Source: Angelakisella sp.
GTDB lineage: Bacteria > Bacillota > Clostridia > Oscillospirales > Ruminococcaceae
Assembly (NCBI GenBank): GCA_020024515.1
Contig: JAHHTR010000013.1
Span: 1-31,423, forward strand
Reading direction: 5' to 3'
DNA length: 31,423 bases
A program made the position numbers and the translations under genes. Every line of letters starts with the position of its first letter. Position 1 is the first letter of the stretch. Below the pieces are notes generated by a model, which had not been told where the DNA came from, did not search any database, and saw nothing but the letters and a program-made list of their open reading frames with translations. Below, in pieces: positions 16,243-23,891 of this stretch.

Positions 16243-17160
16243 TTATAATTTATTGCTTTTTGGTGGTATTATTGTAAATAACTTGTCTGCAACCAACACA
16301 TTCTTTTCTTTATCTATAAACGCTGTTGCCAAAAAATTATCATTGTGCCACACTGTAAATCTTTCGGTATTCGGTACATTATTCAGCTGTCTATATGCCA
16401 AACGCACACCATTCAAAAATAAAGTAACGTGTTTCTCAGACAAATATAGCTTTGGATAAGTTTCAAAAGCAGTATATATAGGCTGTACTGCCGATAAAAT
16501 ATTGTCATTGTCACGAAGTTTTTGCAGTTCATCAAGTGTATAACAATGTTCAAGTGTATAACCCATAGTTTCGGTTCGACGTAAACTTGTCATTGTGGCA
16601 CCACAACCCAACATTTCACCAATATCATGAATAAGAGTTCTTACATAAGTTCCTTTTGAACATTTAATATCGAGTACGCCTTCATTTTTTTCTTCATCAA
16701 AACTTATAAGTTCTAAATTAAGTATTGTTATTGGACGTTTTGCTCGCTTTACTTCTCTACCCTCTCGCGCTATATCATATAGACGCTGTCCATCTACCCA
16801 TATTGCTGAAAACATAGGTGGCATTTGCATTATATCTCCACGAAAATTTTGCAAAATATTTTCAACTTCCGCAGTTTTTGTTTCCACACTTTTTTCCGAT
16901 ATAATTTTTCCAGTTATATCTTGTGTATCAGTAGCTATACCTAGTCTAAAACCCGCAGTGTATCTTTTTTCCTGTATTGGCATAACTTCCATAGCCTTTG
17001 TGGCTCTACCAACAAACAGTGGCAAAACACCTGTTGCCATTGGATCAAGTGTTCCGCCATGTCCCATTTTACGTATTCCGCAAATTCCTCTTGCCTTCGC
17101 AACAACATCAAAAGAAGTAAAGTCTGCCGGTTTATCTACAAGTATTATTCCGTCTACCAT
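16243..17160 (-). CDS. truB: tRNA pseudouridine-55 synthase
   Basis: TruB makes pseudouridine 55 in the T-loop of tRNAs. The N-terminus reads MVDGIILVDKPADFTSFDVV, then KMGHGGTLDPMATGVLP with catalytic D39 in the GTLDP motif. Also visible are KRYTAGFRLGIATDTQDITG, MPPMFSAIWVDGQRLYD and CSKGTYVRTLIHDIGE, all standard for the family. Length (305) is normal and includes a PUA-like C-terminal part. The ATG overlaps the nrnA stop by one base (TAATG), which points to translational coupling. Confidence 0.96.
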   Translation of the reverse strand: MVDGIILVDKPADFTSFDVVAKARGICGIRKMGHGGTLDPMATGVLPLFVGRATKAMEVMPIQEKRYTAGFRLGIATDTQDITGKIISEKSVETKTAEVENILQNFRGDIMQMPPMFSAIWVDGQRLYDIAREGREVKRAKRPITILNLELISFDEEKNEGVLDIKCSKGTYVRTLIHDIGEMLGCGATMTSLRRTETMGYTLEHCYTLDELQKLRDNDNILSAVQPIYTAFETYPKLYLSEKHVTLFLNGVRLAYRQLNNVPNTERFTVWHNDNFLATAFIDKEKNVLVADKLFTIIPPKSNKL

Positions 17161-18125
17161 TAAACTATATTTATCTCCTTTAATCTTTTTTCTATTACAT
17201 CAATAAGTATTTTCTCAGCTGTGTCAAGATCTCCGCCAATTACACAACCTGCGGCTGCATAATGCCCGCCACCACCAAAAGTTTGACAGATAAGTGCTGC
17301 ATTTATTGTTTCATCACAACGAACAGAAACTTTACAAATACCATCTTCTTTTTCCTTAATAATAACTGATATTTCCACACCCTCTATTTGGCGTGGAATA
17401 TTTGTTACATTACACATATCATCTTCTGTTGCGCCGTGTGTCTCCAAAAAATCAGCGGGAATTTGTACAATCGCACACATATCATCAAAATAATACTTTA
17501 TGCTATTTACAATAATACTCTCTACTTCAACCTGCTTGCGTGACTTTGTATCAAATATTCTCTTATTGATTTTTGCTGTATTGGCACCTGCTTCCACCAG
17601 TTCACCGGCTACATAAAATGTATGTTTTGTTACATTTGAATATTTAAAACAACCTGTATCGGTAGAAATCCCCAAATATATGCAATTTGCAATTTTTTCA
17701 GTTATCTTTACACCCAATAGTTTAATAATCTCATATATTATCTCGGCTGTTGCCGCAGCTGTTGGCTGTACATATTCTTCTTTTGCAAAGCTTTTGTGTG
17801 TTCTGTGATGGTCTATTGCCATATCTATCTTATCTTCATATTTATTCAAAACATCATTACCCAAAAGCTGAATATCGGATATATCTGCACTTACCACATA
17901 CTCTGCTTCAAAACTTTCTTCCGAATAGTCACCTACCGCAAAAATCAAATCTTTCGGATAGTCATCATTACATAGAACACGTGCCTTTTTGCCCATACTT
18001 TGTAGGGCATACATCAAAGCAAATGATGAACCTATTGTATCTCCGTCAGGATTCTTATGAGCAAGTATCACAATATTATCATTTTGTTTTAAATTAAAAA
18101 TTACTTTTTGTAAATCTATTACCAT
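17160..18125 (-). CDS. nrnA: DHH-family oligoribonuclease / pAp phosphatase NrnA
   Basis: NrnA degrades very short RNA oligomers and removes the 3' phosphate of pAp; relatives also hydrolyse pApA, the product of c-di-AMP breakdown. The DHH domain has AHKNPDGDTIGSS (22-34, H23, D27, D29), SADISD (79-84) and the signature D105-H106-H107. The DHHA1 domain at the C-terminus has the substrate-binding GGGGHYAAAGC (284-294). Full length at 321 residues, without the GGDEF/TM parts of GdpP. AGGAG precedes the ATG by 6 bases. Position between rbfA and truB is the common Firmicute arrangement. Confidence 0.94.
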   Translation of the reverse strand: MVIDLQKVIFNLKQNDNIVILAHKNPDGDTIGSSFALMYALQSMGKKARVLCNDDYPKDLIFAVGDYSEESFEAEYVVSADISDIQLLGNDVLNKYEDKIDMAIDHHRTHKSFAKEEYVQPTAAATAEIIYEIIKLLGVKITEKIANCIYLGISTDTGCFKYSNVTKHTFYVAGELVEAGANTAKINKRIFDTKSRKQVEVESIIVNSIKYYFDDMCAIVQIPADFLETHGATEDDMCNVTNIPRQIEGVEISVIIKEKEDGICKVSVRCDETINAALICQTFGGGGHYAAAGCVIGGDLDTAEKILIDVIEKRLKEINIV

Positions 18126-18141
18126 TTTTTCTCCTGATATT

Positions 18142-18483
18142 TTATTTTAATAAATCGTTTAGTTTTTTCGATATTTCAGCACTGTGCTCAATAGAATCAT
18201 CAGCTACAAAGCTAAGTTCAGGTGAACGGCGCATTTGTACACGCATTGATAACTCACGACGTATAAAGCCTGCCGCACTCTGCAAACCTTTTACACTCTC
18301 TTTTGCTTTTTCTATTCCGTTTAATGAACTTACATATACTTTGCAGTATGAATAATCATTTGACAAATCTACTTTAACTACTGTTAGTAGTTTATCTACT
18401 CGTGGATCCTTTACACTTCTCAGTATATCTGTAATTTCTCTTTTAACATCTTCATTGTATCTTTGAACTTTAAAATTTGCCAT
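18142..18483 (-). CDS. rbfA: 30S ribosome-binding factor A
   Basis: RbfA is a KH-like factor that binds the maturing 30S subunit and helps process the 16S rRNA 5' end. The 113 residues match throughout: QRYNEDVKREITDIL, VKDPRVDKLLTVVKVDLSNDYSYCKVYVS and the C-terminal ELSMRVQMRRSPELSFVADDSIEHSAEI. A GGGAGG site is 11-12 bases before the ATG, rather far. It follows infB after a 100-base gap that holds a long hairpin, and nrnA starts 16 bases further on. Confidence 0.96.
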   Translation of the reverse strand: MANFKVQRYNEDVKREITDILRSVKDPRVDKLLTVVKVDLSNDYSYCKVYVSSLNGIEKAKESVKGLQSAAGFIRRELSMRVQMRRSPELSFVADDSIEHSAEISKKLNDLLK

Positions 18484-18525
18484 TGTATTTTTTTACCTCC
18501 CTTTACAAACAGCTTATTATGAGAC

Positions 18526-18563
18526 TATAACCCACATCCGATAACGAACGGGTGTGGGTTATA
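18526..18563 (-). other. Long stem-loop between infB and rbfA
   Basis: Arms 18526-18540 and 18549-18563 pair over 15 bases, all Watson-Crick except one G-U wobble on the minus-strand RNA, around an 8-base loop (TTCGTTAT). No run of T follows on either strand, so it is not a standard terminator. In the infB-rbfA messenger it may mark a processing or stability site or lower downstream expression. Confidence 0.7.
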
Positions 18564-18583
18564 ATTTGACAAAAGAAAATTAA

Positions 18584-21289
18584 TTAATTTTCCTTTATTT
18601 CTTGCACTTCGTATGCTTCAAATATATCTCCTACTTTAATATCTGTAAATTTAGCAAGAGTTATACCACATTCATAACTTTCTGCAACTTCTTTAACATC
18701 TTCTTTAAATCTCTTCAAGCTTTGCATCTTGTCATCAGCTATAACTATACCGTCACGTACAACACGAATATTTGCATTACGCAAAATCTTACCGCCAAGC
18801 ACATAACAACCTGCAACCAAACCAACATTTGTAATCTTGTATACTTCACGTACTTCGGCACGTCCAAGATCAACATCTTTAAATTTAGGTGCAAGCATAC
18901 CCTTCATAGCAGCTTCTATTTCTTCAATTGCATCATAAATAATTCTATATAGACGAACATCAACACCCAAGTGCTCCGCATTTTCTTTTGCTATTGGATC
19001 AGGACGAACGTTAAAGCCAACTATGATAGCTCCACTTGCCTCAGCAAGCATAACGTCAGACTCACTAACTGCACCAACCGCACCATGAATAACTTTTACA
19101 CGTACTTCCTCGTTTGATAATTTTTCAAGTGATTGTTTAACAGCCTCTACCGAACCTTGAACGTCACCTTTAACAATAACAGGCAGCTCTTTCATTTCAC
19201 CGATAGAAATTTGGTCAAATAGATTATCAAGAGTAACTTTTTGGAATGCCTTGAATTCTTCTTCTTTTTCTTCCATTCTTCTCTTTTCAACCAGCTCTCT
19301 TGCAAGTCTTTCGTCCTCAACAGCATTAAATATATCACCTGCATTTGGAACATCTGCAAGACCTGTAATCTCAACAGGAGTTGATGGACCTGCTTCTTCA
19401 AGTTTTCTGCCTCTGTCATCAGTCATAACACGTACTTTACCAACTGATGTACCTGCGATGATTATATCGCCTGTGTGTAGTGTACCGTTTTGGATAAGAA
19501 TAGTAGCAATAGGACCACGGCCTTTATCAAGTTTTGCCTCAATAACTGTACCCTTAGCCATACGTTGTGGGTTTGCTTTAAGTTCTTTCATATCAGCAAC
19601 AAGTTGTACCATTTCAAGTAGGGTATCAATACCCATACCTTTTTTCGCAGAAACAGGTACACAAATTGTGTCACCACCCCACTCCTCAGGAACAAGTTCA
19701 TACTCTGTAAGTTGTTGTTTTACTTTATCTGGATCAGCCACAGGTTTATCCATTTTATTGATAGCAACAATAATTGTTACACCTGCTGCTTTTGCGTGGT
19801 TTATAGCCTCTACTGTTTGTGGCATAATACCGTCATCGGCTGCAACAACAAGTATTGCTATATCTGTAACTTGTGCACCTCTCGCACGCATTGATGTAAA
19901 GGCAGCATGTCCCGGTGTATCTAGAAAAGTAATTGGCTTATTGTTAATCATTACTTGATATGCACCTATATGCTGTGTAATACCGCCTGCCTCACCATCA
20001 GCAACATTACCGTTACGAATAGCATCAAGAAGTGATGTTTTACCATGGTCAACGTGTCCCATAACAACAACGATAGGAGCACGTGGATCTGTATTATCTT
20101 CTTCTATTTCTTGTTCAAATAGACGTTCTTCTATTGTAACTTTTACTTCTTTTTCAACTTTTGCGCCTATTTCCATAGCTACAAGCGAAGCTGTATCAAA
20201 GTCGATTATATCGCTTACAGATGCCATAACACCAAGTGGCATAAGTCTCTTTACGATTTCGCTGGCTTGTACTTTTAAAAGTGCGGCAAGGTCGCCTACT
20301 GTAATTTCTTCAGGAAGTTTTACTTCAAGTCTTTGACGACGTTGACGTTCCATTTCCAAACGACGTAGTTTATCATCATCACGTTCTTTTCTGCTCTTAA
20401 TAGGTTTGCCACGTTTTGCGGAACGTTGATTTAACTTTTGCTTTCTAACCATATTATCTTTTAGAGATGGAGCAGGAGCAATAGTCTCATAACGTTCATT
20501 GTACTTATCAAGGTTTACCTCTGATGAACGCATATCAACAATAACTTTTTCCGAAGTTACTTTTGGTGCAACAGGTTTATTTTCTGACTTTTCTTTTTTC
20601 TTAGGTTGTTGCATTTTTATTTCGATAGCACCTTCAAACTTCGGTGGTGTTAATGGTTTTTGTTGATTATTTGCATTCGCATTATTGCGATTTGCATTAT
20701 CACCATTTCGGTAAAAATTATTGTTTGAGTTTTTGTTGAAACCATTACCGTTATTATTACGGTTATTATAGTTGTTTCTGTCGTTATTGTTTTTGTTAAA
20801 ACCATTTTGTCTGTTATCAAAAGATTTTCTGTCTTGTCTTGGCGCAAAATCTTTTTTTGTATTATTAAATGATTTTTGATTTCCTGATTGTTCTGTCTTA
20901 AATTCTTTTTCCACTTGTGGTTTATTTTCTCTTACGTCTTTTTTTACCATATTATCTTTTACTTCAACCTTATCATTTTTTTCGGATTTTTGAGTTTTAT
21001 CATTTTTTTCTGATTTTGGTGCTTTTGGTTTTGATTCTTTAACTTTTTGCTCTTTTGCCGATTTTTCTTCTGCGGTTTCAGGCTTCATAGCAAAATATAA
21101 ATCAAAAGTTTTTTCTTCTGCATACTCTGTATGTTTTGCCATTAAGTATTCTATATGTTCTTTTTCCAAAACCGAAATGGTTTTTCTTGTATCTGATGGA
21201 TATTTTTCATTTAGTTCTGCAAGAATTTCTTTTGATGATACACCAAAACTTTTTGCTATTTCATTAACTTTTATTTTCTTTTCTATCAT
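18584..21289 (-). CDS. infB: Translation initiation factor IF-2
   Basis: The GTPase that brings initiator tRNA to the ribosome. At 901 residues it has an N-terminal IF2_N domain (1-52), a long charged linker (about 75-320) with an Asn-rich tract at about 164-208, a second IF2_N domain (about 325-378), then the G domain with G1 GHVDHGKT (411-418), DTPGH (457-461), NKMD (511-514) and SAK (547-549). The EF-Tu-like domain II and C-terminal domains III-IV follow, with VKGDVQGSVEAVKQSLEKL and the fMet-tRNA-binding end. AGGAGG lies 12 bases before the ATG. It follows ylxQ by 16 bases. Confidence 0.98.
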   Translation of the reverse strand: MIEKKIKVNEIAKSFGVSSKEILAELNEKYPSDTRKTISVLEKEHIEYLMAKHTEYAEEKTFDLYFAMKPETAEEKSAKEQKVKESKPKAPKSEKNDKTQKSEKNDKVEVKDNMVKKDVRENKPQVEKEFKTEQSGNQKSFNNTKKDFAPRQDRKSFDNRQNGFNKNNNDRNNYNNRNNNGNGFNKNSNNNFYRNGDNANRNNANANNQQKPLTPPKFEGAIEIKMQQPKKKEKSENKPVAPKVTSEKVIVDMRSSEVNLDKYNERYETIAPAPSLKDNMVRKQKLNQRSAKRGKPIKSRKERDDDKLRRLEMERQRRQRLEVKLPEEITVGDLAALLKVQASEIVKRLMPLGVMASVSDIIDFDTASLVAMEIGAKVEKEVKVTIEERLFEQEIEEDNTDPRAPIVVVMGHVDHGKTSLLDAIRNGNVADGEAGGITQHIGAYQVMINNKPITFLDTPGHAAFTSMRARGAQVTDIAILVVAADDGIMPQTVEAINHAKAAGVTIIVAINKMDKPVADPDKVKQQLTEYELVPEEWGGDTICVPVSAKKGMGIDTLLEMVQLVADMKELKANPQRMAKGTVIEAKLDKGRGPIATILIQNGTLHTGDIIIAGTSVGKVRVMTDDRGRKLEEAGPSTPVEITGLADVPNAGDIFNAVEDERLARELVEKRRMEEKEEEFKAFQKVTLDNLFDQISIGEMKELPVIVKGDVQGSVEAVKQSLEKLSNEEVRVKVIHGAVGAVSESDVMLAEASGAIIVGFNVRPDPIAKENAEHLGVDVRLYRIIYDAIEEIEAAMKGMLAPKFKDVDLGRAEVREVYKITNVGLVAGCYVLGGKILRNANIRVVRDGIVIADDKMQSLKRFKEDVKEVAESYECGITLAKFTDIKVGDIFEAYEVQEIKEN

Positions 21290-21305
21290 ATAACTACTTG
21301 TCCTC

Positions 21306-21611
21306 CTATATAAGTTTCATTATTGCGGTGGCAAATCCGCTGTCTGTTATTGCCAATACTCCTGTTGGTTTGCCACAAATTACGGCATAATCACGCATAA
21401 CGAGTGGTGTTTCTTTTACTGATATCTCAATATCACCACAATCTGCAATTACTCTAAGCATAGTCTTTTTTGTTCTTTCTGAAACATCGGCAGAAAAAAT
21501 CACCAAATGTGCCTGTTGTGACAATACCGCTTCTTTTACTACATCAAAGCCATTTAACAGCTTTCCTGCTTTCTTGGAAAGAGAAATCATTGAAAACAGT
21601 TTATCATTCAT
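21306..21611 (-). CDS. ylxQ: L7Ae-family ribosomal protein YlxQ (RplGA-like)
   Basis: A 101-residue L7Ae/L30e/S12e/Gadd45 fold protein, an RNA-binding protein that recognises kink-turns in relatives. Typical parts are LISLSKKAGKLLNGFDVV (here starting MISLSKKAGK), the AHLVIFSADVSERTKK strand-helix, and the TPLVMRDYAVICGKPTGVLAITD C-terminal half. It overlaps the end of ylxR by 8 bases and leads directly to infB, the conserved Firmicute order. Confidence 0.93.
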   Translation of the reverse strand: MNDKLFSMISLSKKAGKLLNGFDVVKEAVLSQQAHLVIFSADVSERTKKTMLRVIADCGDIEISVKETPLVMRDYAVICGKPTGVLAITDSGFATAIMKLI

Positions 21612-21873
21612 CGTTTTTTAGTTCCTCCTCCAATCTTTCATATATATCATCGGATATTTTAACTTCTAAACTACGTTCCAAACGTTTTGTTTTAACAGCT
21701 TTTTTAAGACATTTTATATTCTTACAAATATAAGCTCCTCTACCAGCTTTTTTGCCTGTTAAATCAATGGATATTTCACCTTCGTTTGAACGTACCACTC
21801 TTACAAGTTCCTTTTTCGGAAAATGTTCCGAGCAACCACAACACATTCGCATAGGTATTTTTTTTATCTGCAT
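21604..21873 (-). CDS. ylxR: YlxR family protein (RNase P modulator RnpM)
   Basis: An 89-residue DUF448 protein. In Bacillus the family member RnpM/YlxR binds RNase P RNA and slows tRNA processing; that role is carried over by homology only. The marks are IPMRMCCGCSEHFPKKELVRVV, a SIDLTGKKAGRGAYIC segment containing the G-RGAY signature, and cysteines at 11, 12, 14, 50 and 55. It lies between nusA (66 bases away) and ylxQ, which it overlaps by 8 bases. Confidence 0.95.
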   Translation of the reverse strand: MQIKKIPMRMCCGCSEHFPKKELVRVVRSNEGEISIDLTGKKAGRGAYICKNIKCLKKAVKTKRLERSLEVKISDDIYERLEEELKNDE

Positions 21874-21939
21874 TAATCACGCCTCTTTCTGCAAAAATAA
21901 ACTTGTGAAAACTTACCAATAGTCATAGATACAATTATA

Positions 21940-23043
21940 TTATTCTTCTGTTGTTTCTTGTGTCTCCACAGCTTCATTTGTACTATCAGGTATTTCTTCG
22001 CCATAAAATCCGCTTTCCGGTCTTATATCAATTTTCCAACCTGTAAGTCTTGCTGCAAGTCTGGCATTTTGTCCTTTGTTGCCTATTGCAAGACTTAATT
22101 GATGATCAGGAACTGTTACACTGCAACTTTTAGCTTCTTCATCAACTATTTTTACTGATACAACAGTTGCAGGTGATAGTGCTGCTGATATAAATTCTTC
22201 CGGATTTGTGCTATAACGAACAACATCTATTTTTTCACCGCCAAGTTCTTCTACAACAGCAGCTACACGTCTGCCTTTTTGACCGATACATGCACCTACC
22301 GCATCAATATCAGGATCTGCACTTGTAACAGCTATCTTGCTACGGCTGCCTGCTTCACGTGATATATTTGTAATCTCTACACGTCCTTCATAAATTTCAG
22401 GCACTTCGTTCTCAAAAAGACGTTTAACAAGTCCCGGATGAGTTCTTGAAATTACAACACGTGGGCCCTTTTCATTTTGTTGAACTTCCACTACATATAC
22501 TTTTATTATTTTTCCTTCTTCAAAAGAATCACCAGGCATTTGCTCGTTCTTTGGAAGAACAACACCCATTTTACCTATATCAAGTGTAATTCCGCCTCTG
22601 ACTGGGTCTGTTTTAATTACAGTGGCAGCTATTACATCGTGTTCTTTTTCTTGATAATATTTATATATAATATCTTTTTCGGCATTTCTTATACCTTGTG
22701 TAATAACTTCTTTTGCCGTTTTAGCCGCAATTCTACCGAATTTTTGCGGCTCCATAGGTATTTCGATAGTATCACCCAAAAGATGCTTTGGAAATATCTT
22801 AACTGCATCTGTATAAGATATTTCAGTCATCGGATTTTCTACTTCTTCAACAACAGTCTTACGCATTGCTATATAAAACTTTCTTTTTTCTGCATCTATT
22901 TCTATTATACTATCTTCACTACCCTGTGCATCTTTTTTGATAGCAAGTGTTATTGCTGTCTTAATCTTTTCTATCAAATAATCAGAAGATATTCCCTTTT
23001 CTTTTTCCATATATTTTAGTGCATCAAAAAACTCGTTGTTCAT
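21940..23043 (-). CDS. nusA: Transcription elongation factor NusA
   Basis: NusA binds RNA polymerase and affects pausing, termination and antitermination. The 367 residues hold an N-terminal domain (about 1-125) starting FFDALKYMEKEKGISSDYLIEKIK, an S1 domain (about 133-200), and two KH domains with GACIGQKGRRVAAVVEELGG and LAIGNKGQNARLAARLTGW. It lacks the acidic repeats of E. coli NusA, as is normal for Firmicutes. AAGGAG is about 12 bases before the ATG. A 143-base gap separates it from rimP, longer than elsewhere in the operon, and may hold a second promoter. Confidence 0.97.
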   Translation of the reverse strand: MNNEFFDALKYMEKEKGISSDYLIEKIKTAITLAIKKDAQGSEDSIIEIDAEKRKFYIAMRKTVVEEVENPMTEISYTDAVKIFPKHLLGDTIEIPMEPQKFGRIAAKTAKEVITQGIRNAEKDIIYKYYQEKEHDVIAATVIKTDPVRGGITLDIGKMGVVLPKNEQMPGDSFEEGKIIKVYVVEVQQNEKGPRVVISRTHPGLVKRLFENEVPEIYEGRVEITNISREAGSRSKIAVTSADPDIDAVGACIGQKGRRVAAVVEELGGEKIDVVRYSTNPEEFISAALSPATVVSVKIVDEEAKSCSVTVPDHQLSLAIGNKGQNARLAARLTGWKIDIRPESGFYGEEIPDSTNEAVETQETTEE

Positions 23044-23151
23044 TGTCGTTAATTTCTCCTTATTCTATTTTTCAGTTATTCTATACATATTTATATGTAT
23101 ATTTTATCTTTTTTATATAATTACTTGTTTTTATTTTTTTGTATTCAGGCA

Positions 23152-23180
23152 ATTATATTTTTTCATATTTCCTTATTAAA
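23152..23180 (-). promoter_or_regulatory. Possible internal promoter between rimP and nusA
   Basis: Minus-strand TATAAT (23152-23157) lies 17 bases after TTTAAT (23175-23180), a weak -35. The surrounding AT-rich sequence raises the chance of a false match, but the unusually wide 143-base gap agrees with an extra promoter. Confidence 0.3.
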
Positions 23181-23186
23181 TCAATT

Positions 23187-23654
23187 TTAAAAATCAAAAT
23201 GTTGATGTACAACTGCTGTATCTTTTTTATTGAATGTTATTTCTTCGTCATTTTCTGTTTGAATTGTAAATGTTTTGTCATCAGCTCTCGCAAGTGTGCC
23301 GCAAAAATCACGCACACCGTCAATCGCTCTTATCAAACGTACATCTATCTTTTCACCATTCAATACATCATAATGAAAATCTCGTGTAAGTAGGCGTTCT
23401 ACCCCGGGAGATGCAACATCAAGTGTATAGCTTTGCTGTATAAAATCAGCATTATCCAGTAACACTTCAACTGCTCGACTAAACTTTTCACAATCATCTA
23501 TGGATATACCGCCCTCTTTATCAATAAAATAAGTCAATCTCCATATACTTCCCTCTTTTGCAAATGTTACATCCCACAAAAGCAAATTCATTTCTTCAAG
23601 TAATTTATCGGCAAGGTCTATTGCCATATCCACAGTCGATTTTTTAACTGCCAC
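23187..23654 (-). CDS. rimP: Ribosome maturation factor RimP
   Basis: RimP binds the free 30S subunit early in assembly. The 155 residues follow the family: LLWDVTFAKEGSIWRLTYFIDKEGGISIDDCEKFSRAVE in the N-terminal half, then DVASPGVERLLTRDFHYDVLNG with the family signature SPGx-(D/E)RxL, and a small SH3-like C-terminal domain. The start is GTG at 23654, with AAAGGAG 7 bases upstream. It is the first gene of the operon running to position 14598. Confidence 0.95.
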   Translation of the reverse strand: MAVKKSTVDMAIDLADKLLEEMNLLLWDVTFAKEGSIWRLTYFIDKEGGISIDDCEKFSRAVEVLLDNADFIQQSYTLDVASPGVERLLTRDFHYDVLNGEKIDVRLIRAIDGVRDFCGTLARADDKTFTIQTENDEEITFNKKDTAVVHQHFDF

Positions 23655-23680
23655 AATAACACTCCTTTGGTCATCAAAAG

Positions 23681-23710
23681 TTTAATAATTATTAAATCGT
23701 AATTATTAAA
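23681..23710. repeat. AT-rich palindrome and direct repeat upstream of rimP
   Basis: TTTAATAATTATTAAA (23681-23696) is a perfect 16-base palindrome just upstream of the rimP ribosome site, and AATTATTAAA occurs twice (23687-23696 and 23701-23710). It could be an operator or a messenger leader hairpin. In DNA this AT-rich it may also be chance. Confidence 0.35.
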
Positions 23711-23735
23711 AATATTATTTTCCTTAAACATAAAT

Positions 23736-23761
23736 GAAAGAGTGGGAAAACCCACTCTTTC
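23736..23761 (-). terminator. Perfect 11-bp hairpin between ileS and rimP
   Basis: GAAAGAGTGGG (23736-23746) and CCCACTCTTTC (23751-23761) form a perfect stem with a four-base loop. The minus-strand sequence after it (ATTTATGTTTAA) is U-rich but not a clean U-run. It most likely ends ileS transcription ahead of the rimP operon. Confidence 0.55.
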
Positions 23762-23839
23762 GCTTAAAATAATTATTCTGTGTCTATAATAACACGTATT
23801 TAAATAAAAAGCAATAGTTTTAATTAAAAAACTGCGTCT

Positions 23840-23864
23840 AAAAAGCGATTTTATGCCACTTTTT
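23840..23864 (-). terminator. Weaker hairpin close to the ileS stop
   Basis: Minus-strand AAAAAGTGG (23856-23864) pairs with TCGCTTTTT (23840-23848) using two G-U pairs; the distal arm ends in five U and TTTTTT follows 8 bases later. It lies 27 bases after the ileS stop and may share termination with the stronger stem downstream. Confidence 0.35.
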
Positions 23865-23891
23865 TTCTAAAAAACACATATTTATCATAAA

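Noticed and set aside
19251..19958. 235-codon plus-strand open frame opposite infB
   Set aside because: It is the reverse reading of the infB G-domain, has no ribosome site, and its composition is that of an antisense shadow of a conserved gene.
22477..23019. 180-codon plus-strand frame opposite nusA
   Set aside because: Phe/Tyr-rich shadow of nusA codons without ribosome site or recognisable domain.
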